The position numbers and the translations under genes are program-made. The notes under the pieces were generated by a model. The model was given only the letters and a program-made list of their open reading frames with translations. It was not told the origin of the DNA and did not search any database. From contig CACXCQ010000226.1 of NCBI GenBank assembly GCA_902766185.1, forward strand, positions 1 to 10,700: a stretch of DNA of 10,700 nt, written 5' to 3'. The stretch is from an uncultured Eubacteriales bacterium (GTDB lineage: Bacteria > Bacillota > Clostridia > Peptostreptococcales > Anaerovoracaceae). Shown one piece after another: positions 6,731-10,700 of this stretch; position 1 is the first letter of the stretch, and every line of letters begins with the position of its first letter.

Positions 6731-8194
6731 ATGGACAATCGATTTGATCTGATCGTGATCGGCGCAGGTCCCGGCGGATACGTGGCGGCCATCAAGGCGG
6801 CCAAGGCCGGGCTGAAGGCTGCGGTGGTGGAGAACCGAAGGGTAGGGGGAACCTGCCTGAACCGGGGATGCATCCCGGCCAAGGCCATGATCCACGCCTC
6901 CACGCTGTATCGCGAGGCTGTGGAAGGCCAGCGGTTCGGCCTGTTTGCTGAGGAAGCAGCGTACGATTACGAGGAGATCCTGAAGTACAAAAACGAGACC
7001 ATCGACAGCCTCGTGGGCGGCATCGAACAGCTGCTTGTGGCCAACGGAGTGAGCGTGATCCCGGGAACGGGAACCCTGCTGGCGCCGGAGGATGGTCTGA
7101 ACCGGGTCAGGGTGAAGGCTGACGGGGAAGACGGATCCGGATGCTCGGCGGAATCCCTGCTCTGCGCCAGGCATGTGATCCTTGCCACCGGCTCGAAGCC
7201 TGCCGGAATCCCTGTTCCGGGACTCGATCTGCCCCACGTGGTGGATAGTGACGGGCTCTTCGCGCTGGAGGATGCTCCCACCAGCCTGCTGATCATCGGC
7301 GGCGGCGTCATCGGCGTGGAATTCGCCACGGTCTTCGCTAATCTGGGAACGGAAGTGACCATCCTGGAAGCCCTGCCCAAACTGCTGGACAACTTCGATA
7401 AAGAGATCTCCCAGAACCTGAAAATGATCCTCAAAAAGCGCGGCGTGGACGCGCATCTCAACGCGCTGGTAAAGGAATGTGTCGCAGCTGACGAAGGGGT
7501 CTGTGTCATCTTCGAAGAGAAGGGGAAGGAACAGGAGATCTCTGCGGAATACGTCCTGGTCGCTGCCGGACGCACGCCGGTGACGGATGGACTTTTCGAC
7601 TGCGGCGAGGCCATTCAGATGAACGGCCGGTTCGTCGCTGTGGATGAGCATTTCCGGACATCTATGCCCGGCGTATACGCCATCGGTGATCTTACCGGAG
7701 GGATCCAGCTGGCTCACGCGGCCTCGGCTCACGGGATCCGCGCTGTAGAAGAGATCCTGGCGGAGGACGCTGCGAATGGGGCCGGGCCTGCTTTTGCGCA
7801 GGACATCGATGTTATCCCGGCCGGGGTCTATACGGATCCGGAGATCGCTCAGGTGGGGATCACCGAGGCCCAGGCGAAGGAGCAGGGGATCGAGGTGAAG
7901 ACCGGCAAGTTCATCATGAGCGCCAACGGCAAATCTCTGATCACGAAGGAGGAGCGGGGCTTCATCAAGGTCGTGGCCGACGCGCAGTCCGGGCGGATCC
8001 TGGGAGCGCAGATGATGTGCGCCAGAGCAACGGATATGATCGGCGAGTTCACCACTGCCATCGTCAACGGACTGACGGTGGAGGAGATGCTCCGGGGCAT
8101 CCGTCCGCATCCTACTTACAACGAAGGGATTGCGGAAGCGCTGGAGGACGTCTTCGGTGAACCTCTGCATACGGCGCCCAGAAGACGCCCGTAG
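6731..8194 (+). CDS. lpd: Dihydrolipoamide dehydrogenase (glycine cleavage L protein, E3)
   Basis: A 487-residue flavoprotein that reoxidises the dihydrolipoyl arm of GcvH and passes electrons to NAD+. The FAD-binding GAGPGG is at residues 11-16. The redox disulfide is C42-LNRG-C47 in GGTCLNRGCIPAK. The NAD-binding GGGVIG lies in LLIIGGGVIGVEFA, the second FAD contact in GVYAIGDLTGG, and the catalytic His-Glu pair in RPHPTYNE near the C-terminus. There is no N-terminal lipoyl domain. It is slightly longer than many E3 proteins, partly from an insertion around VKADGEDGSGCSAES. The ATG at 6731 is preferred over an in-frame TTG at 6716 that overlaps gcvPB; GAGG (6718-6721) is a modest ribosome binding site. 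Its place at the end of the gcv operon argues for a role dedicated to glycine cleavage. Confidence 0.97.
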   Translation: MDNRFDLIVIGAGPGGYVAAIKAAKAGLKAAVVENRRVGGTCLNRGCIPAKAMIHASTLYREAVEGQRFGLFAEEAAYDYEEILKYKNETIDSLVGGIEQLLVANGVSVIPGTGTLLAPEDGLNRVRVKADGEDGSGCSAESLLCARHVILATGSKPAGIPVPGLDLPHVVDSDGLFALEDAPTSLLIIGGGVIGVEFATVFANLGTEVTILEALPKLLDNFDKEISQNLKMILKKRGVDAHLNALVKECVAADEGVCVIFEEKGKEQEISAEYVLVAAGRTPVTDGLFDCGEAIQMNGRFVAVDEHFRTSMPGVYAIGDLTGGIQLAHAASAHGIRAVEEILAEDAANGAGPAFAQDIDVIPAGVYTDPEIAQVGITEAQAKEQGIEVKTGKFIMSANGKSLITKEERGFIKVVADAQSGRILGAQMMCARATDMIGEFTTAIVNGLTVEEMLRGIRPHPTYNEGIAEALEDVFGEPLHTAPRRRP

Positions 8195-8231
8195 GAGAAC
8201 GAACGATCAAATAACAGAATTTCATCTTTGA

Positions 8232-8259
8232 GGCCCGGGGAACAGCGATTCCCCGGGTC
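8232..8259 (+). terminator. Terminator of the gcv operon
   Basis: GGCCCGGGGAA (8232-8242) pairs with TTCCCCGGGTC (8249-8259), 11 bp including one G-U pair, around the loop CAGCGA. It begins 38 bases after the lpd stop. The tail CTTCCATTCT is pyrimidine-rich rather than a pure T run, so efficiency is uncertain, but position and stability fit the end of the operon. Confidence 0.75.
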
Positions 8260-8377
8260 CTTCCATTCTATATCCGGCATATTAATCTGTATCCGGCGTG
8301 GTGTCCACAAATCGGGTCTGTTGTATTTCTACGCTGCTCGCACTGTCCACAATCTGGGGTACAGTCCACACCTGTCC

Positions 8378-8414
8378 CGTGTTGATCTGGTTTTCTTTTC
8401 GCCGGATCAACACG
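8378..8414. repeat. Hairpin 1 of the ATCAACACG repeat family
   Basis: CGTGTTGATC (8378-8387) and GATCAACACG (8405-8414) form a perfect 10-bp inverted repeat. Pairing can continue inward with one G-U and two G-C pairs, leaving a pyrimidine-rich loop (8391-8401). The same 9-mer ATCAACACG makes up the hairpin at 8488-8519, and no long T run follows on either strand, so this is not an ordinary terminator. Confidence 0.75.
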
Positions 8415-8487
8415 ATTTGCTCTCTTGAGCGCTCTATCCTGGCCTCCCGGATGCCTTCGCGTGTAGATCGATTGTCGAATTTCTTCA

Positions 8488-8519
8488 ATCAACACGATAT
8501 TTGGATATATCGTGTTGAT
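8488..8519. repeat. Hairpin 2 of the ATCAACACG repeat family
   Basis: ATCAACACGATAT (8488-8500) and ATATCGTGTTGAT (8507-8519) form a perfect 13-bp inverted repeat around the loop TTGGAT. It shares ATCAACACGAT with 8406-8416. A fifth partial copy, ATCAACA, lies at 8539-8545, and its extension CAACATTT (8541-8548) can pair with AAATGTTG (8602-8609). No T run follows on either strand. Confidence 0.8.
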
Positions 8520-8592
8520 ATTCATTTTCTGAAAAAGGATCAACATTTTTCACCTTAGATATCGGCTCAGCACATTGAATTCGGGTGCATGA

Positions 8593-8620
8593 TCGACATC
8601 GAAATGTTGTTTTTCATATT
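8593..8620 (+). promoter_or_regulatory. Weak candidate promoter ahead of the hairpin cluster
   Basis: TCGACA (8593-8598, five of six matches to TTGACA) and CATATT (8615-8620, four of six matches to TATAAT) are 16 bases apart. The predicted start near 8627 falls right at the base of hairpin A (8629). This coincidence, not the strength of the match, is the reason to list it. Confidence 0.25.
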
Positions 8621-8797
8621 TCAAAACCAGATCTACACGAACTGACAGAACGGGCGACCATGAAGGAGGTCAAGTTCTGATTGTGGTGTAGATTCTGTTC
8701 AGTCAGCTGCGTCGAGAGGCTGTGGGTAAGCAAGCCTGGCGGTGGGCAGGTGATGCGCCTGTGATGCAAGCATCAGCTGTCCACGGACAGACGCTGG

Positions 8798-8806
8798 TTA
8801 TCCACA
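8798..8806 (+). promoter_or_regulatory. Exact match to the DnaA-box consensus
   Basis: TTATCCACA is an exact DnaA box. The sequence opposite it in the stem of hairpin B, TGTGGGTAA (8721-8729), reads TTACCCACA on the minus strand, one base from consensus. Looser TCCACA sites are at 8301-8309, 8343-8351 and 8362-8370. Whether DnaA binds here is unknown. Confidence 0.35.
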
Positions 8807-8930
8807 ACCTCTCCACGCATTCTCTTCTATTCATTTGAAACTGTCCGCCCCGATCGCGCCGCGCCGGCCACCGGTCCCTGCTTAAGACCGGTGTGGCCGG
8901 CTGACAGGCGAGCGCGGCCGGTTGGCGGAC

Positions 8931-8960
8931 TATCGTTCGCTCAAAAGGGAGCGAACGATA
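8931..8960. repeat. Perfect 12-bp inverted repeat (hairpin D)
   Basis: TATCGTTCGCTC (8931-8942) and GAGCGAACGATA (8949-8960) flank the 6-base loop AAAAGG. It directly abuts the closing stem of hairpin C, which ends at 8930. There is no T run on either side, so it is not an ordinary terminator. Confidence 0.8.
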
Positions 8961-9085
8961 ACGTGATTCAGGAACCTCGACATGTCCATCTTGGATCCTT
9001 CCAGGCTGATGTGTCGGAAAAGAATCGATCATGCATGGATGATGGGGTAAATGATACAGAATTCTGATCCCCGAAGCTCCGCAGA

Positions 9086-9196
9086 TTACGCGACCAGTGC
9101 CGCGGCGTGCAGGGCGTACTTCTGATCGAAGTGAGCACGGATCTTTCCGGAGATCACGATCACCATGCAGATCATGATTCCAACGTTGTAAAATAG
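9086..9196 (-). pseudogene. Possible C-terminal remnant of a membrane protein
   Basis: Read on the minus strand, 36 open codons follow an in-frame TGA (at 9197-9199) and end in TAA (9086-9088). The translation contains a membrane-like stretch, NVGIMICMVIVISG, then a charged and Ala-rich tail, KIRAHFDQKYALHAAALVA, which looks like the end of a transporter. There is no ribosome binding site and no upstream frame, so it would be a leftover of a deleted gene. I cannot assign a family, and so short an open frame may be chance. Confidence 0.25.
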
Positions 9197-9202
9197 TCAA
9201 TA

Positions 9203-9237
9203 TTAGACAACTCTAACAGAAGTTAGAGGCGTATAAT
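9203..9237 (+). promoter_or_regulatory. Candidate iron-repressor operator and -10 element of feoA
   Basis: TTAGACAACTCTAA (9203-9216) has the TTAG-N6-CTAA form of DtxR/IdeR-type sites, and CTCTAAC (9211-9217) forms a second inverted repeat with GTTAGAG (9222-9228). A perfect TATAAT follows at 9232-9237, with no good -35 at the right distance. A metal-dependent repressor here would cover the -35 region. Iron-dependent repression of feo genes is the rule, but which regulator acts here is inferred. Confidence 0.45.
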
Positions 9238-9295
9238 CAGATAGTTAAAGAAATCGAACTCATAGCAGCTATGTAATCACAGCGGGAGGGATGAC

Positions 9296-9598
9296 ATGGA
9301 AGGAGCAGCAACGATGAAAGGCCTTTTCGGAAAGGGAAAGGTGAAAGAGCAGGATGTATCCCGGCCAAAGAGGGAAGACGGCAAGCTGTCTCTGCTTGAC
9401 GCGGAGATCGGACAGACATATATCGTACGCGAGATCGACACCGCAGATGAAGAGATGAACGCTTTTCTGTTCCGGCTCGGATGCTACAGCGGTGAACCCA
9501 TAACCCTGATCTCCAAGAAGAAAAAGAGCTGCATCGTCGCCATCAAGGACAGCCGGTACGGGCTGGACAACCAGCTGGCGGAAGCAGTGATCGTATAA
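9296..9598 (+). CDS. feoA: FeoA family ferrous iron transport accessory protein
   Basis: A 100-residue small cytosolic protein. The FeoA SH3-like domain covers about residues 32-100: LSLLDAEIGQTYIVREIDT, then FLFRLGCYSGEPITLISK, ending in IKDSRYGLDNQLAEAVIV, where the Gly-rich turn and the final AxxIxV strand are typical. Residues 1-31 are an extra basic, Gly/Lys-rich segment not found in the usual ~75-residue FeoA. Two starts have good ribosome binding sites: ATG 9296 behind GGGAGGG (9284-9290), and ATG 9314 behind AAGGAG (9300-9305); the second would give a 94-residue protein. FeoA is thought to interact with FeoB and support iron(II) uptake. feoB starts 148 bases downstream, so the two are probably co-transcribed. 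Confidence 0.93.
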   Translation: MEGAATMKGLFGKGKVKEQDVSRPKREDGKLSLLDAEIGQTYIVREIDTADEEMNAFLFRLGCYSGEPITLISKKKKSCIVAIKDSRYGLDNQLAEAVIV

Positions 9599-9639
9599 CA
9601 CCGGAATGTGAACCGGAGGTAATACGGCGATCCTTTTAA

Positions 9640-9680
9640 CGGCGCCCTGGCATGGCGAAACTCAACGCCTTCCGGCGCCG
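9640..9680 (+). ncRNA. Hairpin in the feoA-feoB spacer
   Basis: CGGCGCC (9640-9646) pairs with GGCGCCG (9674-9680), and inside it GGCG (9654-9657) pairs with CGCC (9666-9669). TTTT upstream (9633-9638 region) and the A run at 9681-9687 could extend the stem across a small internal loop. It is followed by As, not Ts, so it is not a plus-strand terminator. It could be an intercistronic processing site or a regulatory leader for feoB. I do not recognise a known riboswitch. Confidence 0.45.
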
Positions 9681-9746
9681 AAAAAAACGCCCAAAGGTTA
9701 GATTTGTTTAACTACGCACTTATTATATTTTAGGAGGAATCAAACG

Positions 9747-10700
9747 ATGAGAATTGCATTTGCGGGCAATCCCAACAGCGGTAAAACGACCATGTACAAC
9801 CAGCTGACGGGATTGAGCGAGAGAGTAGGCAACTGGGCAGGTGTAACTGTCGGCAAGAAGGAAGCGCCCCTGCTGAAAGAGTATTCCGGGGGACAGGAGG
9901 TCACCGCTGTTGACCTTCCAGGAGCGTATTCCATGTCTCCCTTCACGCCGGAGGAGAGCATCACCAGTGAATTCGTCCGCAACGAACATCCCGATGCCAT
10001 CATCAACATCGTGGACGCGACGAACCTGAGCCGGAGCCTGTTCTTCACGACGCAGCTGCTGGAGCTTGGCGTTCCAGTAGTGGTAGCGCTGAACAAGAGC
10101 GACATCAATGAGAAGGAAGGGACCACCATCGATGTGGAAGCCCTCTCCCAAAAGCTGGGCTGTCCTGTGGTCAAGACGGTGTCCACCGAGAAGACCGATA
10201 ACGGACTGGAAGAGGTGGTGAAAAAAGCCATCGCCATGAACGGGAAGGGGCAGAAGGCTCCGTATCTTCAGGCGGATATCGACCTGCACGACAAGGCGGC
10301 TGTGGACACGGAGGACCGCAAGCGGTTCGCCTTCGCCAACGGGATCGTCCGGGAAGTTGAGTCCAGAAAGGTCGCTTCCAGCGAGACCACCGGTCACGAC
10401 AAGCTGGACGCGGTCCTGACCAATCCGGTTGCCGGAATCGTCATTTTCGCAGCGGTCATGTGGTGTGTGTTCGCCATTTCCCAGACCTATCTGGGAACCT
10501 GGATCGCGGACTGGCTGGTCGGCTGGATCTCAATGTTCCAGGAATTCGTGGCCGGAGCCATGGAAAACAGCCCGGCGATTCTGTCTACGATCATAGCTGA
10601 CGGTATCATCGGCGGAGTCGGCTCTGTAGTCGGTTTCCTGCCTTTGGTCATGGTCATGTACTTCCTGATCGCTCTTCTGGAAGACTGCGGCTATATGGCC
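9747..10700 (+). CDS. feoB: Ferrous iron transporter FeoB, 3' truncated by window edge
   Basis: The first 318 residues of a GTP-dependent iron(II) membrane transporter; the frame is open to the window end. The G domain shows G1 GNPNSGKTT (7-15), the G2 Thr in GVTV (T34), G3 DLPG (56-59) with the FeoB-type SMSPFTPEE after it, and G4 NKSD (116-119). The linker helices of the NFeoB domain follow. The first membrane segment is about 229-248 (AGIVIFAAVMWCVFAISQTY). The first 'Gate' region begins near 286 (GIIGGVGSVVGFLPL) and runs into LIALLEDCGYMA at the edge. The ribosome binding site TAGGAGG (9731-9737) is 9 bases before the ATG. It sits downstream of feoA in the usual order. GNWAGVTV is the standard FeoB switch I sequence. 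Confidence 0.97.
   Translation, partial: MRIAFAGNPNSGKTTMYNQLTGLSERVGNWAGVTVGKKEAPLLKEYSGGQEVTAVDLPGAYSMSPFTPEESITSEFVRNEHPDAIINIVDATNLSRSLFFTTQLLELGVPVVVALNKSDINEKEGTTIDVEALSQKLGCPVVKTVSTEKTDNGLEEVVKKAIAMNGKGQKAPYLQADIDLHDKAAVDTEDRKRFAFANGIVREVESRKVASSETTGHDKLDAVLTNPVAGIVIFAAVMWCVFAISQTYLGTWIADWLVGWISMFQEFVAGAMENSPAILSTIIADGIIGGVGSVVGFLPLVMVMYFLIALLEDCGYMA

Larger units (their letters stand above)
8629..8960 (+). ncRNA. Candidate structured RNA or cruciform element of four consecutive hairpins
   Basis: Four strong inverted-repeat structures follow one another with little spacing. A: ATCTACAC/GTGTAGAT (8631-8638 with 8686-8693), then CAGAAC/GTTCTG (8646-8651 with 8674-8679), then GACC/GGTC, with an 8-base loop. 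B: 8708-8732 with 8795-8819, 22 of 25 positions paired, and smaller hairpins at the tip including CTGTC/GACAG (8777-8781 with 8786-8790). C: GTCCGCC/GGCGGAC (8843-8849 with 8924-8930) closing GCCGGCCACCGGTC (8863-8876) paired with 8886-8901, interrupted by a 2-base bulge. D: TATCGTTCGCTC/GAGCGAACGATA (8931-8942 with 8949-8960), 12 bp perfect. I do not recognise a known RNA class. Strand is uncertain; plus is chosen only because of the weak promoter upstream. No clear terminator follows. A DNA-level role is equally possible. Confidence 0.4.
8195..9295. other. Long intergenic region, rich in inverted repeats, no intact gene
   Basis: This 1.1 kb stretch between lpd and feoA has no frame on either strand that looks like an intact gene: the longer frames lack plausible starts and family-like composition. 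Part of it, roughly 8280-8620, is visibly richer in A and T than the genes around it. It holds the gcv terminator, two hairpins made from ATCAACACG repeats (8378-8546), four consecutive strong hairpins (8629-8960), several TCCACA motifs including one exact TTATCCACA, a short open tail of a possible membrane protein on the minus strand (9086-9196), and the feoA control region. The individual parts are listed separately. Confidence 0.8.

Noticed and set aside
8296..8372. Possible CRISPR-like array from the repeated TGTCCACA motif
   Set aside because: Only 7-9 bases repeat, spacing is irregular (42 then 19 bases), and no cas genes are present.
8282..8488. Minus-strand 68-codon frame in the ATCAACACG repeat region, starting at TTG
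   Set aside because: The charged composition is gene-like, but there is no ribosome binding site, the start lies at the hairpin edge, and no known motif is seen; not enough to call a gene.
8663..8764. Short frame of 27 codons from TTG 8681 behind a strong AAGGAGGT
   Set aside because: A good ribosome binding site alone is weak evidence. The frame is tiny, Cys/Trp-rich, begins with TTG, and the site is embedded in the stem-loop of hairpin A.
8629..8960. Identity of the hairpin cluster as 6S RNA, tmRNA, RNase P RNA, SRP RNA or a group II intron
   Set aside because: None of the conserved sequence blocks of these RNAs that I can recall were found, and no intron domain V-like sequence is visible.
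8703..9200. Minus-strand 165-codon frame across the hairpin region
   Set aside because: Its translation is rich in Arg, Pro and Cys without any domain, it starts without a ribosome binding site, and it runs through several perfect hairpins; a coding role is unlikely.
9698..9729. feoB promoter made of TTAGAT and TATTAT/TATATT
   Set aside because: The predicted start would fall inside the ribosome binding site of feoB, and the -35 match is poor. The AT-rich sequence is more likely just the translation-initiation region.

Overview
The window looks like the chromosome of an anaerobic, fairly GC-rich member of the Firmicutes, most likely class Clostridia. I infer this from the split P-protein of the glycine cleavage system (gcvPA plus gcvPB), the strong AGGAGG-type ribosome binding sites, the glycine riboswitch with a terminator, the oxygen-sensitive aldo/keto reductase that carries two [4Fe-4S] motifs, and the feoA/feoB iron(II) uptake genes. 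I cannot name a genus.

Layout. Positions 2-715 hold the 3' part of an aldo/keto reductase with a C-terminal ferredoxin domain, cut by the left edge. Positions 753-973 hold a promoter, a single-aptamer glycine riboswitch and a near-perfect intrinsic terminator. They control a DUF1015 family gene at 994-2262. After a possible weak terminator, a separate promoter near 2329-2356 leads into gcvT, gcvH, gcvPA, gcvPB and a dihydrolipoamide dehydrogenase gene (2400-8194), all on the plus strand and closely spaced. A GC-rich terminator follows at 8232-8259.

Positions 8195-9295 (1.1 kb) hold no convincing intact gene but are unusually rich in inverted repeats. One family of hairpins is built from ATCAACACG (8378-8546). 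Four back-to-back hairpins fill 8629-8960, with a weak promoter-like sequence just upstream. DnaA-box-like TCCACA motifs are scattered through both parts. A short degraded-looking membrane-protein tail lies on the minus strand at 9086-9196. I consider this the most likely place for something undescribed, such as a structured non-coding RNA or a cruciform DNA element. Positions 9203-9237 then hold a possible metal-repressor operator and a -10 box ahead of feoA (9296-9598). A 148-nt spacer with its own hairpin follows, and then feoB from 9747, cut by the right edge.

How the genes work together. GcvP (two subunits), GcvH, GcvT and Lpd form the complete glycine cleavage system: glycine + tetrahydrofolate + NAD+ gives 5,10-methylene-tetrahydrofolate + CO2 + NH3 + NADH. 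The riboswitch senses glycine but sits ahead of the DUF1015 gene rather than directly ahead of gcvT. Either readthrough from the riboswitch promoter adds to gcv expression, or the DUF1015 protein is itself a glycine/serine-linked function. FeoA and FeoB form a separate iron(II) import unit.
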